Assembly (NCBI GenBank): GCA_017450645.1
Contig: JAFSTE010000016.1
Coordinates: 44,048 to 108,047 of the forward strand
DNA from: Eubacterium sp.
GTDB lineage: Bacteria > Bacillota > Clostridia > Oscillospirales > Acutalibacteraceae
Direction of reading: 5' to 3'
Length of the DNA stretch: 64,000 bases
This document shows, in pieces, positions 35,507 to 45,258 of the stretch. Position 1 is the stretch's first letter; every line of letters starts with the position of its first letter. The notes under the pieces are model-generated. The model did not search any database, had not been told where the DNA came from, and was given only the letters and a program-made list of their open reading frames with translations. Position numbers and translations under genes: made by a program.

Positions 35507-37453
35507 TTATGAAATATTCTTAATAAGCTTTAGTATGTTTTTACCGTTTTCGTAGCGGTACTCGAAGTCGTCGGCGGTGTTAAAGGTTATGAATTTACCG
35601 AGTCCGCCAACGGTGTGGTTATGGTCGTAGGTTTCGATATCAAGCAGATTTTTCGTAGGGTCGTACTCGACACCGCTATCCTCAAAGGTAATCTCCACCC
35701 TGTCGCTCGCCTCGACCTTAAAGGTAACATCGCCTACAGAACCGGGGTACGAATACGAACAGATGTTAACAAAAATCTCCTCCGCCATAAGCTTTAAGTT
35801 CCACTTGTCGTCAAACGACAAATCGGGTATCGCGTCAATAACTTCGTTAATCTGTGTCAGCTGCTCGACCTCGGATTTAAGGTTCAGGATTTTGCCGTAG
35901 CAATTATCCACAACCAGAGTCAGCATAGTTATATCGTCGCTCTGAAGCGCACCGTTTGCAAAATCGTTTACGGCTTTAAGCACATCTTTAATTATAGCCT
36001 TTTTGTTGCCGTCGATATGCTCGGCGAGAATTTGCTCGAGCCGTTTTGTCGTCAGCAGCTCGCCGTCCTTATTCTGAGCCTCGTTAACGCCGTCGGTATA
36101 AACAAACAGTGCGTCGTCCGCCTTAAGAGTTATCTCCTCCTGCTCATAGGTTATGTCGGGGAAAATGCCCGCAGCCATACCGTGAGCGCCCTCGAGAGTT
36201 ATAAGCTTATCGGAAATCAGATACGGCGGATTATGACCTACATTTGTGTAGGTCAGTTTTTTAGTTTCGGGGTTATATTTTGCAACAAACGCAGTAATGA
36301 ACAGCTTTTTAGGATTATTTTCACAAAGCGTGTTATTAAACGCCTCAGCCGTTTTTGCGGGCGTCATACCGAGCTTTAAGTAAATTTTAAGCAGCGTAAT
36401 TGCTCGCGCCATAAACAGCGAAGCCGAAACTCCCTTGCCCGACACATCCGCGACGGCAAAACAGATTTCGCCGTTTTCAAGCACCTGATAGTCGTACATA
36501 TCGCCGCCGACCTCTTTAGCGGGAAGCATATACGCTTCGATATTAACATAGCGGTTATCAAAATCGTCGGGAGCTAACAGTCCGAGCTGGATATTCTTTG
36601 CGATATTAAGCTCAGCCTCTCTTATATGCTTTTCGCGGTTGAGGGACTCGATATCCTCGATATAACGGTTTATCTCGTTAGTCATACTGTTATAGGCAGC
36701 AGCCATTCGGCTGAACTCAAGGCTGCCTTTTTCCTCAATCTTTTCGGAGGCTTCCTTGCGCTCGGAAACAAACCTGTTCATTTTTGTGCTTATTTCACGC
36801 GCAGGCTTCGACACGATTCTATATACTGCATACGAGAACGACAGAATGATTGTAACCATAAAGAACAGCGTAAGTCCGAACACGAGCGCAAACGACGAGT
36901 TAAGGTCCTTAACAACATCCGAAATAGTTTTTTCAACGCCGACAAGACGGGTGTTCGTCGGGTCGGTATGAAGTTTTTTGTAACAAATAAGGGAGTTGCC
37001 GAACTTGTTGTTTACCCTCGTTGTCTTAGGTGTGTTTTCGTTCTTTAGCGCCTCAAACATCTGTGGCTTTAGCTTACCGGTTACAACAACGCCGGTGTAC
37101 CTTGTTTTTTTAGCTTCGTTAGTGGCGTCCTCGCCGAAGCCGATAGCAAGATACTTTTCGCTCTGCTGCGCTTCGTCAACTTCTATTACATAGATATACG
37201 GCGCGTCGAGACTAAGGCAAAGCCTGCTTAGCTCCTCGCTGCACTGCTGAGCCTGCTGCGCGTCGTCGAGGTCGTATTTGGATACCGCATCCTCTATTAC
37301 ATGGGCATATTTTTCAATATCGCCGTAACAATGCTCGTATGTATGGTTAGAAACAGTCGCGTATGCCAGCGCCATAATAACAGTTTCGGCAATAATAACT
37401 ACAACCAGCTGGGATAACGCAACATTCCAGAAAATAGAAAATCTTTTTTTCAT
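35507..37453 (-). CDS. Membrane SpoIIE-type phosphatase with HAMP and RsbW-like kinase domain
   Basis: Two membrane helices (about 12-32 and 188-210) enclose an outside sensor domain. A HAMP linker (211-265), a PP2C/SpoIIE phosphatase (about 295-505) and a GHKL ATPase (about 515-645) follow. The phosphatase metal motifs are intact: EVGGDMYDY, VADVSGKGVSASLFMA, YTDGVNEAQ and SDDITMLTL. The ATPase has an N-box (AEEIFVNICSYSY), EDSG and a GGLGKF box, as in anti-sigma kinases. Inference: it sets the phosphorylation of the STAS protein encoded two genes upstream, so phosphatase and kinase act on the same antagonist. It is the last gene of the STAS-NRPS operon, with no sigma factor in the window. 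Confidence 0.9.
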   Translation of the reverse strand: MKKRFSIFWNVALSQLVVVIIAETVIMALAYATVSNHTYEHCYGDIEKYAHVIEDAVSKYDLDDAQQAQQCSEELSRLCLSLDAPYIYVIEVDEAQQSEKYLAIGFGEDATNEAKKTRYTGVVVTGKLKPQMFEALKNENTPKTTRVNNKFGNSLICYKKLHTDPTNTRLVGVEKTISDVVKDLNSSFALVFGLTLFFMVTIILSFSYAVYRIVSKPAREISTKMNRFVSERKEASEKIEEKGSLEFSRMAAAYNSMTNEINRYIEDIESLNREKHIREAELNIAKNIQLGLLAPDDFDNRYVNIEAYMLPAKEVGGDMYDYQVLENGEICFAVADVSGKGVSASLFMARAITLLKIYLKLGMTPAKTAEAFNNTLCENNPKKLFITAFVAKYNPETKKLTYTNVGHNPPYLISDKLITLEGAHGMAAGIFPDITYEQEEITLKADDALFVYTDGVNEAQNKDGELLTTKRLEQILAEHIDGNKKAIIKDVLKAVNDFANGALQSDDITMLTLVVDNCYGKILNLKSEVEQLTQINEVIDAIPDLSFDDKWNLKLMAEEIFVNICSYSYPGSVGDVTFKVEASDRVEITFEDSGVEYDPTKNLLDIETYDHNHTVGGLGKFITFNTADDFEYRYENGKNILKLIKNIS

Positions 37454-37474
37454 AATTGATTATCTCTCAACGGT

Positions 37475-37507
37475 ACAGCCGTTATATTTTAGCGATATAA
37501 CGGCTGT
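37475..37507 (-). promoter_or_regulatory. Stem-loop between the synthetase and phosphatase genes
   Basis: A perfect 12-bp inverted repeat (37475-37486 with 37496-37507, 9-base loop) lies in the 90-base gap. On the coding (minus) strand no T run follows, so it is more likely an RNA-processing or attenuating hairpin than a terminator; the plus-strand T run would only stop antisense RNA. Confidence 0.55.
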
Positions 37508-37543
37508 AATTTTTTCGGAGTTCTGCACGCTGCAGGGTTAAGG

Positions 37544-40500
37544 CTATCTGTTAAGATTATCCTTTTCAAAGAACCTGAAGCCGCGCAGTACATTAATAAA
37601 GTCGTCGACATATCTGTCGTTACTTGCGTTCCAGAAAAAGTCCATCCTTGCAAGAATCTGGGTTGTATAATGCGAGTCGCAGGGCAGCGTAATAACCTTC
37701 TTGCCGTGCGCCATATTCATATAGGCGGTCATACTCGAAAGGATAGCCGCCTTATCCGGATTTTGCTGAGCCTCGTTAAGCTCCTTAGCGAACACCTCGT
37801 CGTCAACAAAGCGGATATTCATACCGTTTTCGTTCATACGGCGGATAATATCGCCGAGCGGAAGCGTATGGTTATTAACCGCGTTGAACAGGCGACACTT
37901 AACGGGCGTGCGCGCTAACTTAAGGAACGCCGCGCAGGAGGTGTCAATCGGTCCCATACAAACCTGATTTTCTATCATACTGTACGGGAAGCAGCCGAGC
38001 ATACTGTATGAACGCAGCCTGCCCATAAAGTTATTAGTAAGGAAGTTAATCTGGAACTCGCCGTCGGACTCTCTCGCAGCAAGCGTACCTACGCGGATAA
38101 TCTTAGCGTCAAGTCCTCTTTCGGCAACGGCTTCGAGCACCATTCTCTCCGCCATTAACTTAGACGAAATGTACTTATTATCAAGTCCCTGACCGAAGTA
38201 AAGCGACTGCTCGTCGAGCGACTGCCTTAACAGCTTAGTGTCCTCGGTAGCTGTACCCGAAACGGAAACGGTTGAGAAATGAACAAGTCTTGCGCCCGTT
38301 TTTTCGCACAGCTTAGCGCAGTTAACGGCGCCGCCGACATTAATATCCTCTATGTCCGTACCGCTTGAAAAATGCTTAACATTTGCCGCGCAGTTAAAGA
38401 CGGTATTAATCGGCTCGTTTTCGTATCTTTCAAAGGACTTGTAATCCGTAACATCTCCCTCGAAAACAACTACTCTTTCGTTAATATCTTTTTCGTACCT
38501 GTCGTCGAAATAGTAGTACATCATATTCTGAATACGGTCCTTGGCGCTGTCGAACTTGCCCTTACGGAGCATACAGTACGCGGTACCCTTTTCCTCTTTA
38601 AGATACTGAGCGAGAAGGTGCGCGCCCATGTAACCCGTAGCGCCCGTAATCAGAACATTACCTATATCGTATAACTCGCCTTCGCGGAAGGAGTCGACAG
38701 TGTTTTCTTTAAGGATACTGTCAATCGCGGAATAATCGTAATTATCAAAGTCAAACAGTCCATTGTCGTTCTGGCTCTCGTCCTTATTGAATAACGCAGC
38801 CAGCGCTCTGGGCGTGTTACATTTAAAGATATCGCCGTATGTTATATCGAACCCGTTTTCCGAAGCGTCGAGCACTACCGATGTAACGATAAGCGAGGTG
38901 CCGCCGATTTCAAAGAAATTGTCGGTTGCGCCGACCTTGTCGAGCTTAAGCACCTTTTTAAACGAGTTACAGAAAAATTCTTCCGTTGCGTTCGCGGGCG
39001 CAACATACTCACCGAGCGATACCGGAACGGGCTCGGGCAGATGCTTAATATCGGTTTTACCGTTAGCGGTCATAGGAAGCTCGTTCATCTGGAGATAAGC
39101 GGTAGGCACCATATAATGGGTAAGGTGCTGCTTAAGCTCGTCGCGAAGCGCGTCGATATCCACCTGATGGTCGGCGGTAAAGTAAGCGCAGAGATTCTCC
39201 TGGCCGTTAAGCTTACGGATGGTAACGGCTACCTTTTTAATACCCGGCTGTACGGCGATAAGTCCCTCAATTTCGCCAAGCTCAATTCTAAGACCTCTTA
39301 GCTTAACCTGGTTATCGAGTCTGCCGAGGATAAGAACATAACCGTCCTTGTCCCACTTGGTGTAGTCGCCCGAGCGGTAGGTTTCGGCGCCGTTATATGT
39401 AATAAACGACTGAGCTGTTTTTTCGGGCAGGTTTTTATAGCCCTTTGCAACGCCTATACCGCTGATATAAAGCTCGCCGATTACGCCGAACGGAGCGAGG
39501 TCGCCGAATTTATCAACGATATATTCGCGGTAGTTGAAAAGCGGTTTTCCGACATGGATATACTCGGCGTCGTTAAGCACTGCAGCGTTTGACGAAACGG
39601 TAATCTCGGTCGGTCCGTAGGTGTTTATAATAACCGCGTCTTTAGCGCAATCTCTTATGCTGTTTCTCAGCGACAGCGGATACGCTTCGCCGCCGCAAAG
39701 CACAAGGCTGCATTTTGAAAGCGCCTGCCTGAACGGCTCGTACTCCATATACTGAGAAATTCTCGAAGGAGTACCGTTGATACAGTCAGCGCCGTGCTTT
39801 TCCATAAGCTCGGCGAGCGCTCTCGGGTCGTTCATTTCGTCCTCGGCGGTAAACACAAGAGTCTTACCGTGGCAAAGCGACGCGGTATGCTCCTTAAACG
39901 ACATATCAAACGAAACCGTCGTAACCGAAATATATGTGCTTACACGGTTTACGATATTATTAATAATAGTATTTGTCTTGTCGTCGGTTAAATAGCTGCA
40001 AATACCGCGATGGCGCAGCATAACACCCTTAGGCTTACCCGTAGAGCCGGAGGTGTAAATCATATACGAAAGCTCCGTATCGCTCATTTCAACCGACGGG
40101 TTTCGGGTATTATCGCCCTTAAGAATATCGTCTACATTAATTACCTTGTCAGCGGGATAATTAGCGATATTGTCCTCGGTCGTGATAATAAACGCCGCTT
40201 CGCTGTCCTCGATAATATGATTAATTCTGTCGGCGGGATACTGCGGGTCGCAGGGAATAAACGCAGCGCCCGACTTATTAACGCCGAACATACAGCTAAA
40301 GTAATAAGTCCTTCTCGGCAAAAGGAGAGCTATGCTGTCCCCTACCTTAATGCCTTTACTGATAAGATTATTTGCAACGATATTTGCATTTTCGTTAAGC
40401 TCTTTATAGGTTAGAGCGCCGTCCTTTGCAATAACGGCGGTCTTGTCCGCGTTTTTATCAGCCGAAGCCTCGAACATTTTATGCAAAAGAGTATAGGGTA

Positions 40501-43471
40501 AATCCTCTTTAATCGAGGTAACGCTGAACTTTTCGAGCATATCCACCTGGTTTTGAGGCAGAGCCGAAGCGTCCCTGACGGTTTTAACCTCGCTTTGGGA
40601 GAGCAGGGTTAAGGTATGTTTAATCTGCTCGGCAAAGCCCTGAATAACCGTATCGTCAAACAGCTCGGACGAATACTGAACCATAAAGGTGAGCTTGTCG
40701 CCCGTTTTACGGATAACGACGCTTATATCCCTGCTCATTTTCTGAAGCGGAACATAAAGCTCTATGCTGATGCCGTCCTGCTCGCATACGGGCGGATACC
40801 ACATATAATTAAGGCTGACGTCAAAAATAGGATTACGGCTTTCGTCGCGCTGTTTAACAAACTCGCCGACTACTTCCTCAAACGGAAGCGACGCGCCGTA
40901 GGTAACATTTCTGACCGCATTAGCGGAGTCGGTTATAAAGTCGCTAAGCTCGGCAGTTCTTACGGGCTTAACGCGAACGGGAGCAGTGTTAACGAACATA
41001 CCGATAATGTTCTCGCCGCCGTTTGGTCGCATATTAGTAGGAATACCAAGCACAACGTCCTCGGAGGTCGTGTATTTTCCGAGTATCATAGATACGGCAG
41101 AAAAGATAAGCTCAAATTCCGTAACCTCATATTTTCTCGCCGTTTTATTAAGCGCGTCAACCGCCTCGCCCTCAAAAACGAAGTCGATTTGTCTGTCGGA
41201 GAGCGGGTGCACCTTAGGGCGCTTGCCTTTAAGCGGCATATCGTTTACGGGTATGCCGTCGGCAAAAAGCTCGCGGTAGAAAGCCATTCCGCGTTCGGAT
41301 TTATCCTCGGCGTCGTAGATGTCCGAAAGGTCGAGCTCCGCGGTATTAATCTCTTTTTTACAAAGTGCGTCGGACAGCTCTTTAACAAATGTTGCCGACG
41401 AGCCGCCGTCAAAAGCGATATGGTGTATCGCCATATGCAGAATATGATTTGCGTCGCCGATTTCGTAAACGGTAGGTCTTACGGGGATACCCTTGTTAAG
41501 ATTAAAGGGCTGTGCATAGTTATCGATAATCTCTATAACCTCGTCACGGCTTTTAGCCTGCTTAACCTCGATTTCGGGGAGCTTGTCGGTAAGAATTCTA
41601 ACCGGCAGACCGTTATCCTCGCCGTAATAGGAGCAAAACGCCTCGTGCGCCTTAAATACGGTGCACAGCGCCTCTTTAATCGAAGCGGTGTCGCTGCCGT
41701 TGATAATTGCCGCTACATTAAGGTTATAAACGGTGGAATTTTCGTCGAGCTTCTGCTCGAGATACATACCCCTTTCAAACGGGGTAAGCGGATAAATTCT
41801 CGGCTTTTTCGCCTTTTTAACGAGCGTTTTCTTCGACGCCTTCTGAATAAGCTGCCTTTCAATCATACGGGGAGTTTTGCCCGCAAAGATATCCGAGGTG
41901 CTGATTTTATAAAGCGTGCACTCGCTCGCCGCCATAGCGCATTTAATCGAGTCGCCGCCGAGTGCAAAGAAGTCGTCGTCCACGCCGACATTTTCAACCG
42001 AAAGCACCTTTTCAAACGCTTTACAAATCGCTTTTTGCATATCGGTTTCGGGCGCGATATAGTTGTTTTTAAAGCTCGAAGCCTCAGGCGGCACAAGCGC
42101 GCTTCTGTCGAGCTTGCCGTTAGTGTTTACGGGGAGCTTGTCGAGCTTAACGAAAAACGACGGTATCATATACGACGGCAGCTTTTTAGCGATTTCGCGC
42201 TTAATTTCGTCTGCGTCGGTCGCGTCCTTTTCAACATAGTACGCAACAAGATACACCTGACCGTACTGGTTGGTGAAATCCTTTATCGCAGCGTCAAAAA
42301 CGCCGTCCGCCGCTTTAATTACGGTTTCAATCTCGCTCGGCTCAACGCGCTGGCCGTTAATTTTAACCATCCAGTCCATACGGTTAAGGAAGATAATATT
42401 ACCGTCCTCGCCGAGCTTAACAATATCGCCCGTGCGCAGCATATTTTCAAATCCGTCCTTATCGTAAAACGGGTTTGGCACAAAGGTTTTTGCGCTCTGC
42501 TCGGGCAGGTTAAGATACTCGGAGGCAAAGCGACCTGTAAGGCAAAGCTCGCCCTCCTGCGCCTGGTTGCCGTCCTCGTCAAGAATATAGGTATTAACCT
42601 CGCCGATACCTTTTCCGATAGGCGTGTTGCTGTACTTTTTGTCGAGCTTGAAGGCAAGAGTTCCGGCGCACTCCGACTGACCGTACATAACGGTTATCTC
42701 AAAGTCCTCGCTGTATGTGTCCGACACTCTTTCGCTGCCGGTATATACCGTTTTAAGAGAGTTGCCCTTTTGCTTAAACACCTTAAGCATTTTGGGGCTT
42801 ATAAAGATATGGTTAATCTCGTTATCATCGATAAAATCAGCCAGCAGTACCGGGTCGCGCATAACATCAAGCGGCATAATATAGCCCGTCGCGCAAATAG
42901 TAAGCGGCATAAAAATATCGTGTACCGATACTACGAACGAAAACGGCGCAGCAAGTGCCGTACGGCTTCCCTGAGGTAAATCGAAATACTCGTTATATCT
43001 GAAAACCGCGTCGCTGATACTGCCGTGAGTGTGCAAAACGCCCTTGGGCTTGCCCGTCGAGCCGGAGGTGTAAATCAAAAGCGCAGGTGCGCCGTCCTCG
43101 GCGTCGGTTTCGCCCGTAAAGGTTTCCTCCTTTTCGATAGCGCGAATGAATTTTTCGTCAATAACCGCCTTAGCGTTACAGTCCGAGCGTATGGAGTTAA
43201 GGCGCTCCTCGGGATAAGTTGTCAATAGCGGAGCAAAAGCCGCACCCGCAAGCCATACGCCGTACATAGCGGCGATATATTCCTTATTTCTCGGCAGCTC
43301 AATGGTAACGAAATCGCCTTTGCCAACGCCGAGACGGCTGAGCTTAGCTGCGATTTTTCGCGCATAAGAATCAAACTGCGAAAAGGTAAAGCCGCTTTTA
43401 GTATCGCGTATTACGGTAAAATCGGGAAAGCGCTTTATATTTTCGCTTATTTTTAGAGTCAGCTTACTCAT
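37544..43471 (-). CDS. Nonribosomal peptide synthetase, A-T-C-A-T-R
   Basis: The 1975-residue synthetase reads as adenylation 1 (1-485; YTSGSTGKPKG near 134, YGQSE near 260), carrier 1 (FFALGGDS near 502), condensation (585-1000; HHIAFDG near 682), adenylation 2 (1035-1510; YTSGSTGKPKG near 1138, NTYGPTE), carrier 2 (FFEIGGTS near 1519) and a terminal NAD(P)H reductase (GATGYMG near 1610; YISSK near 1764). The product should be a two-unit chain released as an aldehyde or alcohol. In adenylation 1 the Asp that binds the alpha-amino group is replaced by Val (FSFVVS against FDMS in adenylation 2), so unit 1 may be a non-amino carboxylic acid. Known R-terminated gut-Clostridia synthetases make reactive peptide aldehydes or pyrazinones. 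Confidence 0.93.
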   Translation of the reverse strand: MSKLTLKISENIKRFPDFTVIRDTKSGFTFSQFDSYARKIAAKLSRLGVGKGDFVTIELPRNKEYIAAMYGVWLAGAAFAPLLTTYPEERLNSIRSDCNAKAVIDEKFIRAIEKEETFTGETDAEDGAPALLIYTSGSTGKPKGVLHTHGSISDAVFRYNEYFDLPQGSRTALAAPFSFVVSVHDIFMPLTICATGYIMPLDVMRDPVLLADFIDDNEINHIFISPKMLKVFKQKGNSLKTVYTGSERVSDTYSEDFEITVMYGQSECAGTLAFKLDKKYSNTPIGKGIGEVNTYILDEDGNQAQEGELCLTGRFASEYLNLPEQSAKTFVPNPFYDKDGFENMLRTGDIVKLGEDGNIIFLNRMDWMVKINGQRVEPSEIETVIKAADGVFDAAIKDFTNQYGQVYLVAYYVEKDATDADEIKREIAKKLPSYMIPSFFVKLDKLPVNTNGKLDRSALVPPEASSFKNNYIAPETDMQKAICKAFEKVLSVENVGVDDDFFALGGDSIKCAMAASECTLYKISTSDIFAGKTPRMIERQLIQKASKKTLVKKAKKPRIYPLTPFERGMYLEQKLDENSTVYNLNVAAIINGSDTASIKEALCTVFKAHEAFCSYYGEDNGLPVRILTDKLPEIEVKQAKSRDEVIEIIDNYAQPFNLNKGIPVRPTVYEIGDANHILHMAIHHIAFDGGSSATFVKELSDALCKKEINTAELDLSDIYDAEDKSERGMAFYRELFADGIPVNDMPLKGKRPKVHPLSDRQIDFVFEGEAVDALNKTARKYEVTEFELIFSAVSMILGKYTTSEDVVLGIPTNMRPNGGENIIGMFVNTAPVRVKPVRTAELSDFITDSANAVRNVTYGASLPFEEVVGEFVKQRDESRNPIFDVSLNYMWYPPVCEQDGISIELYVPLQKMSRDISVVIRKTGDKLTFMVQYSSELFDDTVIQGFAEQIKHTLTLLSQSEVKTVRDASALPQNQVDMLEKFSVTSIKEDLPYTLLHKMFEASADKNADKTAVIAKDGALTYKELNENANIVANNLISKGIKVGDSIALLLPRRTYYFSCMFGVNKSGAAFIPCDPQYPADRINHIIEDSEAAFIITTEDNIANYPADKVINVDDILKGDNTRNPSVEMSDTELSYMIYTSGSTGKPKGVMLRHRGICSYLTDDKTNTIINNIVNRVSTYISVTTVSFDMSFKEHTASLCHGKTLVFTAEDEMNDPRALAELMEKHGADCINGTPSRISQYMEYEPFRQALSKCSLVLCGGEAYPLSLRNSIRDCAKDAVIINTYGPTEITVSSNAAVLNDAEYIHVGKPLFNYREYIVDKFGDLAPFGVIGELYISGIGVAKGYKNLPEKTAQSFITYNGAETYRSGDYTKWDKDGYVLILGRLDNQVKLRGLRIELGEIEGLIAVQPGIKKVAVTIRKLNGQENLCAYFTADHQVDIDALRDELKQHLTHYMVPTAYLQMNELPMTANGKTDIKHLPEPVPVSLGEYVAPANATEEFFCNSFKKVLKLDKVGATDNFFEIGGTSLIVTSVVLDASENGFDITYGDIFKCNTPRALAALFNKDESQNDNGLFDFDNYDYSAIDSILKENTVDSFREGELYDIGNVLITGATGYMGAHLLAQYLKEEKGTAYCMLRKGKFDSAKDRIQNMMYYYFDDRYEKDINERVVVFEGDVTDYKSFERYENEPINTVFNCAANVKHFSSGTDIEDINVGGAVNCAKLCEKTGARLVHFSTVSVSGTATEDTKLLRQSLDEQSLYFGQGLDNKYISSKLMAERMVLEAVAERGLDAKIIRVGTLAARESDGEFQINFLTNNFMGRLRSYSMLGCFPYSMIENQVCMGPIDTSCAAFLKLARTPVKCRLFNAVNNHTLPLGDIIRRMNENGMNIRFVDDEVFAKELNEAQQNPDKAAILSSMTAYMNMAHGKKVITLPCDSHYTTQILARMDFFWNASNDRYVDDFINVLRGFRFFEKDNLNR

Positions 43472-43482
43472 AAATTTCTCCT

Positions 43483-43776
43483 TTACTCAAACACCAAAAC
43501 TCTGTCAAAGCCGGTCATACTCAGCAACTGCATTACATTTTTAGAAACATTTTTAAGAGAAAATCTGTCTGCTCCGACAGTCTGGTGTGCCTGGATAATA
43601 ACGCGGATACCGGCGGACGAAACATAGTCAACCTCCGCCATATCAAGCACGAGCTTTTCGTGCTCGCTGCAAGCCTCGTTTACAGCGCTTTCAAGCTCTC
43701 CGGAAGTGAGGGTATCAATTCTGCCCTCGGGTATCAGGGTACATGTGTTGCCGTTAATTTCCTTTTTGATTTCCAT
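43483..43776 (-). CDS. STAS-domain anti-sigma factor antagonist
   Basis: The start is the ATG at 43776 (MEIKKE) with GGAGGG upstream. The 97-residue single-domain protein matches RsbV/SpoIIAA: KLVLDMAEVDYVSSAGIRVI holds the phosphorylatable serine (near residue 55) in the DYVSSAG loop. In partner switching the unphosphorylated form captures the anti-sigma kinase. Its stop codon overlaps the RBS of the synthetase gene, so the two are tightly coupled. The phosphatase/kinase two genes downstream is its obvious partner. Confidence 0.93.
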   Translation of the reverse strand: MEIKKEINGNTCTLIPEGRIDTLTSGELESAVNEACSEHEKLVLDMAEVDYVSSAGIRVIIQAHQTVGADRFSLKNVSKNVMQLLSMTGFDRVLVFE

Positions 43777-43804
43777 AATAATTCCCTCCAAACAAAATTT
43801 TATA

Positions 43805-43995
43805 TCAGAATTCAAGTTCCTTTTTCTCAAACAGCTTAACGGATAGTATCAGCGGAAGTACGATATATCCAAGCCGTTTTTACCGATAAGACCGTAAATA
43901 TCGCCTTTTTTTACGGTCATATCAATGCTTTTAAGCACTAAATTTTTGCCGTAGCTTTTTGAAATACCTTTTAGGCTGATTAATTCTTCGCTCAT
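43805..43995 (-). pseudogene. Remnant of an ABC transporter: ATPase start joined to permease end
   Basis: After GGAGGATTT, an ATG at 43995 opens a frame that reads like an ABC-type ATPase (LISLKGISKSYGKNLVLKSI) and breaks off in the Walker A motif at GLIGKNG, giving a 48-residue product ending at 43849. From about 43873 a different frame reads like the end of an ABC-2 type permease (LGYIVLPLILSVKLFEKKEL) to a stop at 43805. Inference: one deletion removed most of the ATPase gene and most of the permease gene. It lies directly before the STAS gene and downstream of ugd. Confidence 0.75.
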
Positions 43996-44013
43996 AAATC
44001 CTCCTATACGCTT

Positions 44014-45246
44014 TTAATCCCTTTTGAACACATCTCTTGTATAAACTTTATCTTTTACATCGTCAAGGATTGAATCATAGCGGTTTGCTATAATCGAATC
44101 CGAACGCTTTTTAAATTCGTCAAGGTTGTTTACAACCTTAGAACCGAAAAATGTTGTGCCGTCGGGGAGGGTCGGCTCGTAAATAATTACAGTAGCACCG
44201 CGCGATTTAATTCTTTTCATAACGCCCTGAATTGAGCTCTGTCTGAAATTATCGCTGTTGCTCTTCATTGTAAGCCTGTACACGCCTATCGTTATCGGGT
44301 GTTCGGCGTTGACATCGTATGTGCTGTTTTGTGAGTAATAACCCGCCTTTTCAAGCACTCTGTCGGCGATAAAATCCTTTCGCGTACGGTTAGAGTCAAC
44401 AATCGCCGAAATCATATTCTGCGGAACATCGTCATAGTTTGCCAGCAGCTGACGCGTATCTTTAGGCAGGCAGTAGCCGCCGTAACCGAAGGACGGATTA
44501 TTATAGTGGTTGCCGATACGAGTATCAAGGCAAACGCCGTTAATAATCTGCTGAGTGTCAAGCCCTTTAATCTCGGCATAGGTGTCAAGCTCGTTAAAAA
44601 ACGCAACGCGAAGCGCAAGGTAGGTGTTTGCAAAAAGCTTTACCGCTTCCGCTTCGGTAAATCCCATAATAAGCGTTTCGATATTCTCTTTTATCGCGCC
44701 CTGCTGTAAAAGCTGTATAAACTTTTCGGCAGCGTCAACGAGCCTTTTATCGTTTAAATCCGTACCTACAATAATTCTCGACGGATAAAGGTTGTCGTAA
44801 AGCGCCTTGCTCTCGCGTAAAAATTCGGGGCTGAACAAAATATTCGCGTTTCCCGTAGAGCGTCTAATCTGTTCGGTGTAGCCAACGGGGATTGTACTTT
44901 TAATTACAATTATCGCGTCGGGGTTAACGCTCGTTACGCAGTCGATAACCGACTCCACCGCCGAGGTGTCAAAAAAGTTTCTCTTGTTGTCGTAATCTGT
45001 CGGCGCGGCTACGATAACATATTCCGCGTCGCGGTACGCGTCCTCGGAGTCGGTAGTAGCAACTAAGTTAAGCTCCTTTTCGCTAAGATATTTTTCGATA
45101 TAATCGTCCTGAATGGGCGACTTTTTACTGTTAATTAATTCAACCTTTTCGGGTATTATGTCAACCGCCTTAACCTCGTTATTCTGGGCTAAAAGCACTG
45201 CCATCGACAAGCCGACATAACCCGTTCCTGCAACTGCTATTTTCAT
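44014..45246 (-). CDS. ugd: Nucleotide-sugar (UDP-glucose 6-) dehydrogenase
   Basis: The 410-residue enzyme oxidises a UDP-hexose, most likely UDP-glucose to UDP-glucuronate, a precursor of surface polysaccharide. Visible features are the N-terminal Rossmann [10 protein letters not shown], the [10 protein letters not shown] and FSPEFLRES motifs, and the catalytic Cys in [11 protein letters not shown] near 258. An epimerase-like remnant lies just upstream, which suggests that the ancestral locus made UDP-galacturonate. It is complete, lies in line with the STAS-NRPS operon and may be cotranscribed. Confidence 0.92.
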   Translation of the reverse strand: MKIAVAGTGYVGLSMAVLLAQNNEVKAVDIIPEKVELINSKKSPIQDDYIEKYLSEKELNLVATTDSEDAYRDAEYVIVAAPTDYDNKRNFFDTSAVESVIDCVTSVNPDAIIVIKSTIPVGYTEQIRRSTGNANILFSPEFLRESKALYDNLYPSRIIVGTDLNDKRLVDAAEKFIQLLQQGAIKENIETLIMGFTEAEAVKLFANTYLALRVAFFNELDTYAEIKGLDTQQIINGVCLDTRIGNHYNNPSFGYGGYCLPKDTRQLLANYDDVPQNMISAIVDSNRTRKDFIADRVLEKAGYYSQNSTYDVNAEHPITIGVYRLTMKSNSDNFRQSSIQGVMKRIKSRGATVIIYEPTLPDGTTFFGSKVVNNLDEFKKRSDSIIANRYDSILDDVKDKVYTRDVFKRD

Positions 45247-45258
45247 AAGAACACTTCC

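Noticed and set aside
40616-42979. A 787-codon plus-strand open frame inside the synthetase gene
   Set aside because: It lies wholly opposite the NRPS condensation and adenylation domains, whose motifs are intact; the frame is open because of codon bias on the coding strand.
43805-43995. Programmed frameshift joining the ABC ATPase and permease
   Set aside because: Whole domains (Walker A end to signature, and nearly all permease helices) are missing, so a slip of the ribosome could not restore either protein.
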